Of a stretch of 64,000 nt of DNA, positions 16,780 through 25,758 are shown piece after piece. The notes under the pieces are model-generated. The model had not been told where the DNA came from. It saw only the letters and a list, made by a program, of their open reading frames with translations, and did not search any database. The DNA comes from Paractinoplanes brasiliensis (GTDB lineage Bacteria > Actinomycetota > Actinomycetes > Mycobacteriales > Micromonosporaceae): assembly GCF_004362215.1 (NCBI RefSeq), contig NZ_SNWR01000002.1, positions 1,116,001-1,180,000 of the forward strand, written 5' to 3'. Each line of letters opens with the position of its first letter. Positions within the stretch are counted from its first letter, which is position 1. The translations under genes were made by a program, and so were the position numbers.

Positions 16780-16975
16780 ATCCCCATTCTCCCCACAGCG
16801 CCGCCGTCACCCGTGACCACGCCCGCGACTCCTCCCCACACCGCCGCCACCCGTGGCCACACCCGGCGACGCGGCGAACGGGTTTTCGGGCGCAACCACG
16901 CACGCAGATCGGAGCGAAGCGACCTCGGCGGGAGCTGCGGTCCGTCACCCACCACCCCGCTACGACAGCTTGAAT

Positions 16976-17027
16976 TTGACCTTGATCTTGCAGTTGACCT
17001 TGATCTTGCAGTTGACCTTGATCTTCG
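16976..17027. repeat. 18-base tandem repeat downstream of the VWA gene
   Basis: Two full copies and one partial copy of TTGACCTTGATCTTGCAG start at 16976, 16994 and 17012. The block is AT-rich relative to its surroundings and ends 7 bases before the stop codon of the VWA gene. Read on the minus strand it gives CTGCAAGATCAAGGTCAA units just after that gene. No hairpin. The TTGACC units resemble -35 elements, but no -10 follows. Confidence 0.75.
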
Positions 17028-17033
17028 CCGTTC

Positions 17034-18986
17034 TCAGCGTCTCCCCCGTCTTGCTCGCACGTAGTCGTCCACCACGTACCTCCCCAGTTCCTCGGCGTCC
17101 GGGCTGAAGACGCGGCCGCCGTTGCGTTCCGCGACCCTCGCGACGAACCTCTGCAGGCCCGGGTCCTCACCGAGCATGAAGAAGTTGAGCGTGGCGCCGT
17201 AGCGGGTCAGGTGGTCGACCTCGTGGATCGTGGCGCGGATGGTTTCGGGCAGCGGCGGCCACCAGAAGTACGACTCGCCGTCCTCCAGGTGCGCCGTGGG
17301 CTCGCCGTCGGTGACGACCAGCACGACCGGCTCGGCGCCGGGGTGGCGGCGCAGGTGACGGCCGGCCAGGTTGAGGGCGTGCTGCAGGTTGGTGCCCTTT
17401 TCCATGCTCGGCTCGATGGCGGCGAGCTGCCCCTGGGAGAGCGTCGACGCGTACGGGCCGAAGCCGATGATCTGCAGCGAGTCCTGCGGGAACTGGGTCG
17501 CGACCAGGTGGGACAACGCCAGCGCGGTCTGTTTCATCGGGCCCCAGCGGCCGTCGGCGAACATCGAGTAGGAGAGGTCGACCAGCAGCGCGACCGCCGC
17601 GGACGCCCGTCGTTCGGTTTCGGCGACCTCGAAGTCCTCGGGTTCCAGGCGGACGGGCAGGACGCCCACCCCGCCGTTGCCGGCGCGGCGCCGGACCGCG
17701 TTGCCGATGGTGCGCACCACGTCGAGGGGCTGTTCGTCGCCGAACTCCCAGCGCCGCGACGAGCCGATCAGGTCGCCCGCCGCGCCGGCGTCGCGCAGGT
17801 CGTGCTGCCCCTGTTTGCGGCCGGACAGGTCGTCGAAGACCTGAGCCAACGCCGTACGCCCGAGCCGGCGCAACGCCTTGGGCGAGAGCGTCAGACCTTC
17901 GGCGTCCCGCGTCACCCACCCCTGCCGGGTCAGCTCACGTTCCAGCTCCCGCAGCCGCCGCACGTCGTCGGCCGCGCCCCGGCCGAGCTGACGTTCCACC
18001 ATTTCGACGTCCACGTCGTCGAGCGTGGCCCCAGGGTGTTCCTGCCCGAGCTGGTCGAGCAGCTCGTCGAGTTCGCCGATCTCGCCCAGGGCCGAGGCGG
18101 CGTCGCCGTAGCCGAGGTCGTTGGGGCCTTTCATCCGTTCGCCCCGGCCCCAGTTGAGCTGGGGCCGCAGCGCCCGCAGGTTGTCGGTGAGCTGCGCGAG
18201 CTGCCCCCGCAGCGGGCCGTCGCCGAGCGCCTGGTCCATGAGCCGGGACAGTTCTTCCTGCTGCTGCGGGCTGAGCGAGCGCATCAGCCGCTCGGCCGCC
18301 GCGGCCCGCCGGGCCAGCGAGTCGATCAGTTCCTCGACGTTCTGCGGGTTCTCCGGGAAGAACTGGCCGTGTTTGGCCATGAACTGCTGGAACGCGTCGC
18401 CGGTGTCCTCGCCGCGGGCGTGCTTGGCGAGAAGGTCGTTGAGGTCGGACACCATCTCGTTGACGCCGTCGAAGTTGCCCCGTTCCAGGGCCTGTTTCAT
18501 GCCCGCGAACCGCTGCTCGACCACCTCGCGCCGCAGCCCGTCGAGGATCTGCTGGTAGAGCTGCCGGGCCTCGTCGGACGCCCAGTTGTAGTCGGACAGC
18601 TCCTCGACGGCCCGGGAGGTCGAACGCGGCAGGTTGTCGAGGACCGCCTCGGCGAAGCGGGACTCGTCGTCGTCGCGACCGCGCAGCTCGTCGCGTTCGG
18701 TGGCAATGGCCTGGTCCAGCAACTGCTGGGCCCGGGTGACGGCGCCGTCGAGGTTGCCTCGGCGCAACGCTTCCCGGCGCATCCGGCGGGCGCGGTCGCG
18801 CAGCTCGTCGAGCCCGCGACCGGCCCGGGGGCCGCGCCGGATCAGGTCGCGCAGCACGTCACGCAGGTTGTCGCCCTCGAGGACCCGCTCGCCGACCTCG
18901 TCGACGGCGGCCCGCACGTCGTAGGGCGGGGCGAGCGGGTCGGGCCCGTCCCGCCAGGCGCCGTACCGGAAACGATTGCCCGCCAT
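17034..18986 (-). CDS. VWA domain-containing protein (MoxR-associated)
   Basis: 650 residues, ATG 18986 with GGGAG upstream, one base after the ATPase gene. The long helical, charged N-terminal region (residues 1-420) contains several Gln/Arg/Asp-rich coils. The C-terminal VWA domain has an intact MIDAS: VDLSYSM (D-x-S-x-S), GTNLQHAL for the Thr, and VTDGEPT for the distal Asp. The order ATPase then VWA protein is the MoxR/VWA or BchI/D-like arrangement, in which the AAA protein remodels a metal-dependent VWA partner, typically in chaperone-like activation of another protein. No client gene is adjacent. Cytoplasmic: no signal peptide or membrane segment. Confidence 0.9.
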   Translation of the reverse strand: MAGNRFRYGAWRDGPDPLAPPYDVRAAVDEVGERVLEGDNLRDVLRDLIRRGPRAGRGLDELRDRARRMRREALRRGNLDGAVTRAQQLLDQAIATERDELRGRDDDESRFAEAVLDNLPRSTSRAVEELSDYNWASDEARQLYQQILDGLRREVVEQRFAGMKQALERGNFDGVNEMVSDLNDLLAKHARGEDTGDAFQQFMAKHGQFFPENPQNVEELIDSLARRAAAAERLMRSLSPQQQEELSRLMDQALGDGPLRGQLAQLTDNLRALRPQLNWGRGERMKGPNDLGYGDAASALGEIGELDELLDQLGQEHPGATLDDVDVEMVERQLGRGAADDVRRLRELERELTRQGWVTRDAEGLTLSPKALRRLGRTALAQVFDDLSGRKQGQHDLRDAGAAGDLIGSSRRWEFGDEQPLDVVRTIGNAVRRRAGNGGVGVLPVRLEPEDFEVAETERRASAAVALLVDLSYSMFADGRWGPMKQTALALSHLVATQFPQDSLQIIGFGPYASTLSQGQLAAIEPSMEKGTNLQHALNLAGRHLRRHPGAEPVVLVVTDGEPTAHLEDGESYFWWPPLPETIRATIHEVDHLTRYGATLNFFMLGEDPGLQRFVARVAERNGGRVFSPDAEELGRYVVDDYVRARRGRR

Positions 18987-18987
18987 G

Positions 18988-20406
18988 TCAGCTCCCGTAG
19001 AGGGTGCGGCCGTCGTCGGTCAGCTCCTTGGCCAGCCGGCGCGTGAGGTGCAGCCCCTCCAGCACGAACTCGATGCCCGCCGCGGCCTGCCCCGGGGTGG
19101 GGGCGTCGCCGAGGCCGAGCCGGTCGAGCACCTTGGCCAGGCCGGGCACGGTGCCGATCTGGGCCAGCAGCTCGTCGGCGCTGACCAGGTCGCCCGTCTC
19201 GATGATGGCGCCCTCGGCGACCAGCTCGGTGAAGCCGGACAGGTCGAGCCCGGCCAGCCGGTCGCGGAACGTCTCGGCCGTCGCGACCCGCAGCAGGTGG
19301 GCCAGCACCTCGGTCTCGCGGCCCTCTTCCCCGCTCTCGAACTCGACCTTGCCCCGCAGCGTGGAGGTCACCGACACCGTGTCGCAGATGCGGGCCACCG
19401 CCTCGCGTTCCTGGCGCAGGCCGCTGCGCCGCAGGGCGCTCGCCGCGACGGTCTCGGCGGCGGCGATCGCGAACCGGGCCGAGATGCCCGAGCGGGCGTC
19501 CACCGACGGCGACTCGCGGACCGCCCGGGTGTAGCGGGCCAGCACGTCGAGCAGGTGGTCGGGCACGGTCGCGACCAGCTCGGCCTCCTGCCGGATGAGC
19601 GCGGTCTCGAGCGCCAGGTCGACCGGATAATGCGTACGGATCTCGGCGCCGAACCTGTCCTTGAGCGGCGTGATGATGCGGCCGCGGTTGGTGTAGTCCT
19701 CGGGGTTGGCCGACGCCACGAGCAGCAGGTCGAGCGGCAGGCGCAGCTGGTAGCCGCGGACCTGGATGTCGCGTTCCTCGAGCACGTTGAGCAGCGACAC
19801 CTGGATGCGCTCGGCCAGGTCGGGCAGCTCGTTGACGGCGAAGATGCCCCGGTTGGTGCGCGGGACCAGGCCGAAGTGGATGGTGTCGGGGTCGCCCAGG
19901 GCCCGGCCCTCGGCCACCTTGATCGGGTCGACGTCGCCGATCAGGTCGCCGACGCTGGTGTCGGGGGTGGCGAGTTTCTCGCCGTACCGCTCGGAGCGGT
20001 GCACCCACGAGATCGGCAGCAGATCACCGGTATCGGCGACCAGTCTGCGCGACGCCGGGGTGAGCGGGTGATACGGATGTTCGCGCAGCTCGGAGCCGGT
20101 GATGGCGGGCGTCCACTCGTCGAGCAGGCCGATCAGCCCGCGGATGAGCCGGGTCTTGCCCTGGCCGCGCTCACCGAGCAGGACCATGTCGTGGCCGGCC
20201 AGCAGGGCCCGCTCGACCTCGGGCAGGACGGTGTCGTCGTAGCCCACGATGCCGGGGAAGCGCGGGCCGCCGTCGCGCAGGCGGGCCAGCAGGTTGTCGC
20301 GCAGCTCCTGCTTCACGGTCTTGAACTCGTGGCCCGAGGCGCGAAGCTCGCCCAGGGTGCGCGGAAGGTCGGACGGGGGTGTGATCGCGGTTGGTGCATC
20401 TGTCAC
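18988..20406 (-). CDS. MoxR/magnesium-chelatase-type AAA+ ATPase
   Basis: 472 residues from GTG 20406 (VTDAPTAITPP). An upstream in-frame start at 20436 is possible, and neither has a strong ribosome site. Walker A is GERGQGKT near residue 82. Walker B-like FAVNELPDLAERIQ is followed by the sensor-1 region LLVASANPEDYTNRGR and arginine-finger-like PLKDRFGAEIRTHY. The family is annotated as magnesium chelatase or sigma-54-interacting ATPase but lacks the GAFTGA loop of true sigma-54 activators. It is paired with the downstream VWA gene across a 1-base gap, implying one complex. Confidence 0.9.
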   Translation of the reverse strand: MTDAPTAITPPSDLPRTLGELRASGHEFKTVKQELRDNLLARLRDGGPRFPGIVGYDDTVLPEVERALLAGHDMVLLGERGQGKTRLIRGLIGLLDEWTPAITGSELREHPYHPLTPASRRLVADTGDLLPISWVHRSERYGEKLATPDTSVGDLIGDVDPIKVAEGRALGDPDTIHFGLVPRTNRGIFAVNELPDLAERIQVSLLNVLEERDIQVRGYQLRLPLDLLLVASANPEDYTNRGRIITPLKDRFGAEIRTHYPVDLALETALIRQEAELVATVPDHLLDVLARYTRAVRESPSVDARSGISARFAIAAAETVAASALRRSGLRQEREAVARICDTVSVTSTLRGKVEFESGEEGRETEVLAHLLRVATAETFRDRLAGLDLSGFTELVAEGAIIETGDLVSADELLAQIGTVPGLAKVLDRLGLGDAPTPGQAAAGIEFVLEGLHLTRRLAKELTDDGRTLYGS

Positions 20407-20667
20407 CGCACGAACGCTACTCCGCCAGTGTGACAACTTGCCGCCCCTTCGGCCCGCCCCGCCCGCTCACCGGCGCCGCAACCGGGCTGCCCCGCCAACC
20501 GGGCCTGCCCCGCCCACCCAGGGGGCTGACCACCACCCGATCGAATCTACCGTCCGCGGCTGGGAATCCTGCTGGTTGTCCACAGGCCGTCACCACGCGA
20601 AACGGAGTCGTCCACAGGCCCGGAAACGGGCTGGCGCCCGGCCCGCCGGCGCGGCAGGCTTTCCCGC

Positions 20668-21489
20668 ATGGCGACCATCGAGCGATACGCGGCCTTCACC
20701 GACGACCCTGCGGGCGGCAACCCGGCCGGGGTGGTGCGTGACGCGGCCGACCTTGACGACGCGGCGATGCTGAAGATCGCGGCCGAGGTGGGGTATTCGG
20801 AGACCGCGTTCATCACCGCCGACAAGGGCGCCGGGCACTACCGGGTGCGGTATTTCAGCCCGCTGGCCGAGGTGCCGTTCTGCGGGCACGCCACGGTGGC
20901 CACGGCCGTCGCGCTGGGGCCGGGTGATCACATCTTCACCACCAACGCCGGTGAGGTGCCGGTGACCGTCGACCAGGAGGGCCGCGCCACCCTCACCAGC
21001 GTGCCGCCGACGATTCGTGAGCTGCCCGAGCCCACGCTGAAAGCGCTGCTCACCGCCCTGCGCTGGGAGGAGGACGACCTCGACCCGGCCTTCCCGCCCC
21101 AGGTGGCGTACGCGGGGGCGCATCACCCCGTGCTGGCGGCGCGCACCCGGCAGCGGCTGGCCGAGCTCGACTACGACTTCGAGGCGCTCAAGGGGCTGAT
21201 GCTGGCGCAGGACTGGACGACCGTCCAGCTGATCTTCCGGACCGGCCCGGCGAGCTTCGACGTGCGCGATCCGTTCCCGGTCGGCGGCGTGGTGGAGGAC
21301 CCGGCGACCGGGGCCGCGGCGGCCGCGCTGGGCGGATACCTGCGTGCGCTCGGGCTGGTCGGCGAGGAGGCGACGATCGAGCTGCGGCAGGGCGACGACC
21401 TGGGCCGGCCGAGCCGCATCACCGTACGGCTGGTCGAGCGCGACCCGGGCGTGCGGGTCAGCGGGCGGGCGGTGCCGATGACCGCCTGA
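20668..21489 (+). CDS. PhzF family isomerase/epimerase-like protein
   Basis: 273 residues from ATG 20668. The PhzF fold is shown by AAFTDDPAGGNPAGVV, the catalytic Glu in GYSETAFI, FSPLAEVPFCGHATVATA, and the second-half motif VVEDPATGAAAAALGGYL. PhzF enzymes isomerise trans-2,3-dihydro-3-hydroxyanthranilate, but most genomic members have unknown substrates, and no phenazine genes are nearby. Full family length. Monocistronic between the divergent ATPase gene and the repeat-filled gap. Confidence 0.93.
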   Translation: MATIERYAAFTDDPAGGNPAGVVRDAADLDDAAMLKIAAEVGYSETAFITADKGAGHYRVRYFSPLAEVPFCGHATVATAVALGPGDHIFTTNAGEVPVTVDQEGRATLTSVPPTIRELPEPTLKALLTALRWEEDDLDPAFPPQVAYAGAHHPVLAARTRQRLAELDYDFEALKGLMLAQDWTTVQLIFRTGPASFDVRDPFPVGGVVEDPATGAAAAALGGYLRALGLVGEEATIELRQGDDLGRPSRITVRLVERDPGVRVSGRAVPMTA

Positions 21490-21504
21490 GCAGAGCCGCC
21501 GCCG

Positions 21505-21860
21505 GGAGGCGAGCCCGGCCCGGGGCTGGCGGGGCCCGGGGCGAGCCCGGCCCGGGGCTGGCGGGGCCCGGGGCTGGCGGGGCCCGGGGCTGGCGGGGCC
21601 CGGGGCTGGCTGGGCCCGGGGCTGAGGCGGCCCGCAGAGCTGCGGCCTGGGCTGACGCGGCCCGCAGACTGGCGTGGCCCGGGCTGACGCGGCCGCAGAG
21701 CTGACGCAGCCCGGGCTGACGCGGCCGCAGAGCTGACGCAGCCCGGGGCTGACGCGGCCGCAGAGCTGACGCAGCCGCAGAGCTGACGCAGCCGCAGAGC
21801 TGACGCAGCCGCAGAGCTGACGCGGCCCGGGGCTGACGCGGCCCGCAGACTGGCGCGGTC
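21505..21860. repeat. long degenerate tandem repeat region before the ABC-F gene
   Basis: About 355 bases of short degenerate repeats, part of the 440-base gap between the PhzF and ABC-F genes. The first part repeats ggcccggggctggcgg (16-17 bases, about five copies). The second repeats gcagagctgacgcagcc (17 bases) at least six times, interleaved with cggcccggggctgacg. No open frame of its own and no spacer pattern, so not CRISPR. It lies upstream of a plus-strand gene whose start is at 21930, so the ABC-F promoter must lie within or just after the repeats. Confidence 0.85.
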
Positions 21861-21929
21861 AGGAAGAGAGCCGCCGCCGGGGAGCCGGGCGCAGCCGCGG
21901 GAGTGCCGACCGCCTAGGATCGGAGCGAG

Positions 21930-23564
21930 ATGAGCGCCACCCTGATTGCCCGTGATCTCGCCGCCGGGCACGGCGACCGCGTCCTGTTCTCCGGGCTCGA
22001 CCTCGTGGTCGCGCCGGGCGACGTCATCGGCCTGGTCGGTGTCAACGGGGCGGGCAAGACGACCCTGTTGCGGACGCTGGCCGGGCTCGTCCCGGTCGAG
22101 AGCGGCGCAGTGTCGCTCAGCCCGCCCAGCGCGAACGTCGGATACCTGCCGCAGGAGCGGGAGCGCCGCGAGGGCGAGACCGTCCGCGACTTCCTGGCCC
22201 GCCGCACGGGGGTGGGGCCGGCCCAGCGGCAGCTCGACATCGCGACCGAGCGGCTGACGGCGGGAGCGAAGGGCGCCGACGACGAATACTCCACGGCGTT
22301 GGAGCGGTGGCTCGACCTGGGCGGCGCCGACCTCGACGAGCGGGCCGAGCAGGTGGCCGCCGAGCTCGGCCTGAGTGTCGGGCTCGGCCACCCGATGACG
22401 GCGCTCTCGGGTGGGCAGGCGGCGCGCGCGGGCATGGCGTCGCTGCTGCTGAGCAGGTACGACGTGTTCCTGCTCGACGAGCCCACCAACGACCTCGACC
22501 TGGACGGGCTGCGCCGGCTGGAGGAGTTCGTCGGCGGGCTGCGGGCGGGCACGCTGCTGGTCAGCCACGACCGCGAGTTCCTCACCCGTACGGTCACCGA
22601 GGTCCTCGAACTTGACCTCGCCCAGCAGCGGGTGAACCTGTACGGCGGCGGGTACGCGTCCTACCTGGAGGAACGGGAGCGGGCGCGGCGGCAGGCCCGC
22701 GAGGACTTCCAGGAGTACGCCGACAAGAAGGAAGACCTGCTCGACCGGGCCCGGATGCAGCGCGCCTGGATGGAGAAGGGCGTCAAGAACGCGCGCCGCA
22801 AGTCGCCCGACAACGACAAGATCGGTAAGGCGTACCGGGCCGAGTCGAGCGAGAAGCAGGCGGCCAAGGCGCGCCAGACCGAGAAGCTGATCGAGCGGCT
22901 CGAGGTGGTGGAGGAACCGCGCAAGGAGTGGGAGCTGCGGATGGAGATCGCCGCAGCGCCCCGCTCGGGCTCGGTCGTGGCGACCCTGCGCGACGCCGTG
23001 GTGCGCCGTGGGGAGTTCCAGCTCGGGCCGGTCACGCTGCAGATCGATTGGGCCGACCGGGTTGCGATCACCGGCGCCAACGGGTCCGGCAAGTCGACTT
23101 TGCTCGCGGCGATCCTGGGCCGGCTGCCACTCGACGAGGGCTCGGCCCATCTCGGCTCCGGTGTCGTCGTGGGCGAGATCGATCAGGCCCGTGGGCTGTT
23201 CCTGGGTGACAAGCCGCTGATGAGGGCGTTCGGTGAGGCGGTGCCCGAGCTCAGCGACGCCGACGTGCGCACGTTGCTGGCGAAGTTCGGGCTGCGGTCG
23301 GCGCACGTGCCCCGGCCGGCCGCGAGCCTGTCGCCGGGTGAACGCACCCGCGCGGCGCTGGCGCTGCTGCAGGCGCGGGGCGTCAACCTGCTGGTCCTCG
23401 ACGAGCCGACCAACCACCTCGATCTGGCCGCGATCGAGCAACTGGAATCGGCCCTGACCTCGTACGCGGGAACGCTTTTGCTGGTCACCCACGACCGGCG
23501 GATGCTGGAGGCGGTCACCACCACGCGGCATCTGGAGGTGGCCGACGGCAAGGTGACCGGATGA
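21930..23564 (+). CDS. ABC-F family ATP-binding protein
   Basis: 544 residues, no membrane segments, two ABC domains. The first has Walker A GVNGAGKTT, signature LSGGQAARAG, and LLDEPTNDLDLDG. The linker (about residues 235-320) is long, charged and helical, as in the P-site tRNA interaction motif. The second has GANGSGKST, signature SLSPGERTRA (Gly replaced by Pro), and VLDEPTNHLDL. ABC-F proteins act on the ribosome; actinobacterial members include antibiotic-resistance and translation-factor types. No antibiotic cluster is adjacent, so which type this is cannot be said. ATG 21930 is preceded by GGAGCGAG. Confidence 0.95.
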   Translation: MSATLIARDLAAGHGDRVLFSGLDLVVAPGDVIGLVGVNGAGKTTLLRTLAGLVPVESGAVSLSPPSANVGYLPQERERREGETVRDFLARRTGVGPAQRQLDIATERLTAGAKGADDEYSTALERWLDLGGADLDERAEQVAAELGLSVGLGHPMTALSGGQAARAGMASLLLSRYDVFLLDEPTNDLDLDGLRRLEEFVGGLRAGTLLVSHDREFLTRTVTEVLELDLAQQRVNLYGGGYASYLEERERARRQAREDFQEYADKKEDLLDRARMQRAWMEKGVKNARRKSPDNDKIGKAYRAESSEKQAAKARQTEKLIERLEVVEEPRKEWELRMEIAAAPRSGSVVATLRDAVVRRGEFQLGPVTLQIDWADRVAITGANGSGKSTLLAAILGRLPLDEGSAHLGSGVVVGEIDQARGLFLGDKPLMRAFGEAVPELSDADVRTLLAKFGLRSAHVPRPAASLSPGERTRAALALLQARGVNLLVLDEPTNHLDLAAIEQLESALTSYAGTLLLVTHDRRMLEAVTTTRHLEVADGKVTG

Positions 23565-23635
23565 TCATGGGCCCGCATGCTTGAGAACTGTGTGGACGGG
23601 GGACCCTACCGTGGGCCAGGTGGATAGGAGTGCCG

Positions 23636-24946
23636 ATGCCGTCGATGCGTGGGTTCGTGGTGGCGGTCGCCGCCGGGCTGGGTCTGCTGCTCGGTGGGTG
23701 CACGATCGTGCCGCTGGAGGACGACCGGCAGGAACGGCGTCGCAGCACCGGTGACACGGTGACCCCGGCGCTGCGCGACGTGGAGCGGTTCTGGACGGCC
23801 CAGTTCGGCCAGATCTCCGGCGGAGAGAAGTTCACCCCGGTGCGGGGCGGCTACTTCCCGTACACGGAGGCCGATCCACCGCCCGCGTGCGGGGGCCAGG
23901 AGTTCGAGTACCAGCCGAACGCCTTCTACTGCCCGCCCGACGACTTCATCGCCTGGGACGCCCAGCAGCTCATCCCCCAGCTCGAGGACGACTACGGCCC
24001 GCTGCTGGTCGGCGTGGTCATGGCCCACGAGTACGGGCACGCCATCCAGGCCCGCATCGGCGCCGGCAACGAGCCGACGGTCGTGCTCGAGCAGCAGGCC
24101 GACTGCTACGCCGGAGCGTGGATGGCCGAGGTGCTGGCCGGCAGGTCCACGGCGTTCAAGGACATCACCGCGGCCCAGCTCGATGACGCCGTGGCCGGTG
24201 TGCTGACGCTGCGCGACCAACCGGGCACCCCGGCGCTGGCCGAGGGCGCGCACGGCAACGCGTTCGACCGCATCCGGGCGTTGCAGGACGGGGTCGAGGA
24301 GGGCGTGACAACCTGCGCCGGCTACAACCGGCGGAACCTGCCGGTCACCGAGGTGCCGTTCACCAGCCTCGAGGACGCCCAGACCGGCGGGAACCTCGCC
24401 TACGACCAGGCGTTGTCACTGCTGGCCGACGACGCCCAGTCGTATTGGCAGCGCGTGTATCCGCGGCTGGCCGGCGCGCAGTGGGCCGACCTGCCGGTCC
24501 AGCCGTTCCGGGCTGGGAGCCCGCCGGAGTGCGCGCGGCCGGACGCCTCGGCCGAGGGGCGCGCCTTCTACTGCCCCGACGGCGACTTCGTGGCGTTCGA
24601 CAGCACCGAGCTGGGCCCGGCCCTGCATCAGCGGATCGGGGACTTCGCCCTCGGCATGCTGATGGGCGACCTGTTCGCCCGCGCCGCCCAGGACCGCCGC
24701 GGCGAGCCGACCCGCACCGAGCAGGGCCAGCTCACCGTCGACTGCCTGGCCGGGTCGTGGACCAACGACCTGCTGACCCGCGACCGCGACAGCCGGGTCA
24801 GCCTCTCCCCCGGCGACCTCGACGAGGCGGTGCAGGCGCTGCTCGCCTTCGGCCGGGCCGGCGAGGGCGAGGGACCGACCGCGTTCGACCGGATCGCCGC
24901 CTACCGCGAGGGCACACTCAAGGGGCTGGCCGCCTGCACCGGCTAG
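23636..24946 (+). CDS. lipoprotein, neutral zinc metallopeptidase (YpfJ-like)
   Basis: 436 residues from ATG 23636, with AGGAG 6 bases before it; the GTG two codons earlier is too close to that site. The signal peptide ends in a lipobox (LLLGGC, Cys about residue 22), so the protein is a membrane-anchored extracytoplasmic lipoprotein. HEYGH near residue 131 and the downstream EQQADCYAG provide the zinc ligands. A second, degenerate copy of the domain in the C-terminal half (FYCPDGDFVAFDSTEL; the HExxH is replaced by MLMGDLFARA) suggests an internal duplication with one inactive half. The 3' end overlaps the convergent amidohydrolase gene by 29 bases. Confidence 0.9.
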   Translation: MPSMRGFVVAVAAGLGLLLGGCTIVPLEDDRQERRRSTGDTVTPALRDVERFWTAQFGQISGGEKFTPVRGGYFPYTEADPPPACGGQEFEYQPNAFYCPPDDFIAWDAQQLIPQLEDDYGPLLVGVVMAHEYGHAIQARIGAGNEPTVVLEQQADCYAGAWMAEVLAGRSTAFKDITAAQLDDAVAGVLTLRDQPGTPALAEGAHGNAFDRIRALQDGVEEGVTTCAGYNRRNLPVTEVPFTSLEDAQTGGNLAYDQALSLLADDAQSYWQRVYPRLAGAQWADLPVQPFRAGSPPECARPDASAEGRAFYCPDGDFVAFDSTELGPALHQRIGDFALGMLMGDLFARAAQDRRGEPTRTEQGQLTVDCLAGSWTNDLLTRDRDSRVSLSPGDLDEAVQALLAFGRAGEGEGPTAFDRIAAYREGTLKGLAACTG

Positions 24947-25757
24947 GCGCACCGGCGGCGTGCTTCGCGTCGGCCCGGTGCGGTGGCTGGACAGCCGCGA
25001 TCAGGGCGGTCAACGCGTCGGCGATCTCACCGAGGCCCTCGTGGGGCGGGCCGGCGGGTTCGGTCATGTAGGTGTCGCGGCGGATCTCGACCATGAGGGC
25101 GGTGACCGCTTCGTCCCGGCCGTGGTGGGTCAGCGGGATGTAGGCGCCGGCGAACGGGGTGTTGACCGCCGTCTCGTAGCCGGCGAACGCGGTGCGGGCC
25201 TCGTCGAGCAGGGCCGGCGGGGTGTGGAAGTCGTCGGCGCCCAGGCAGATCTGCGGGCGGGGGCCGTCGCCGTGCAGCTCGTAGGGCAGCCGCAGCGTGG
25301 GATAGGAGTGCACGTCGACGATCACGGCGCGTCCCGTGGCGGCCAGCCTCTCGGTCACGAGGTCCGAGATCGCTTTCCCGTACGGGTGGAAGTGCTCGTC
25401 GATCAGCGCCTGGTCATCGGCCGAGGCGCGTAATCTGCGGCCCGCGTAACCGTGGGTGTAGACCGCCCCCATGCCCGCAGCGCGCATCTCCTCGCGCTCG
25501 TCGGGGAAGCGCTCCGGATCCACGACCAGGCGCGACAACCCGTTGGCGAAGGTCCACGGGCGTACGGGGGAACCGCCGGCCGCCCGCAGCGCGATGAGAT
25601 CGGTGTGCGCGTCGGTCAGGTTGTCGAGCTCGTCGGACAGTTCCGCGTCGTCCACCAGCAGGCCGGCCCGGGCCCGTTCGGTGAGCTCCCGTGACGCGTG
25701 CGGCACGTGGAGGATCACCGGCGAGCCCGGGTCGCCCGGCAGAACGTGGAAGACCAC
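24918..25757 (-). CDS. N-formylglutamate amidohydrolase family protein
   Basis: 279 residues from GTG 25757, one base after the glnII stop, so the two form an operon. Family motifs: VILHVPHASREL, NLTDAHTDLIAL, LSRLVVDPERFPDE, DVHSYP, and VNTPFAGAYIPL. The zinc/His residues expected for HutG-type amidohydrolases are present. Reaction: N-formyl-L-glutamate to formate and glutamate. Coupling to glutamine synthetase points to nitrogen salvage, but no other hut genes are here, so the natural substrate may differ. Confidence 0.9.
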   Translation of the reverse strand: MVFHVLPGDPGSPVILHVPHASRELTERARAGLLVDDAELSDELDNLTDAHTDLIALRAAGGSPVRPWTFANGLSRLVVDPERFPDEREEMRAAGMGAVYTHGYAGRRLRASADDQALIDEHFHPYGKAISDLVTERLAATGRAVIVDVHSYPTLRLPYELHGDGPRPQICLGADDFHTPPALLDEARTAFAGYETAVNTPFAGAYIPLTHHGRDEAVTALMVEIRRDTYMTEPAGPPHEGLGEIADALTALIAAVQPPHRADAKHAAGAPSRCRRPAP

Positions 25758-25758
25758 C

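Noticed and set aside
18988..20406. True sigma-54 enhancer-binding protein
   Set aside because: No GAFTGA loop or Fis-type HTH. The partner VWA gene points to a MoxR/chelatase-type ATPase.
21505..21860. CRISPR array
   Set aside because: Repeats are contiguous, degenerate and of two kinds, without constant-length unique spacers; no cas genes.
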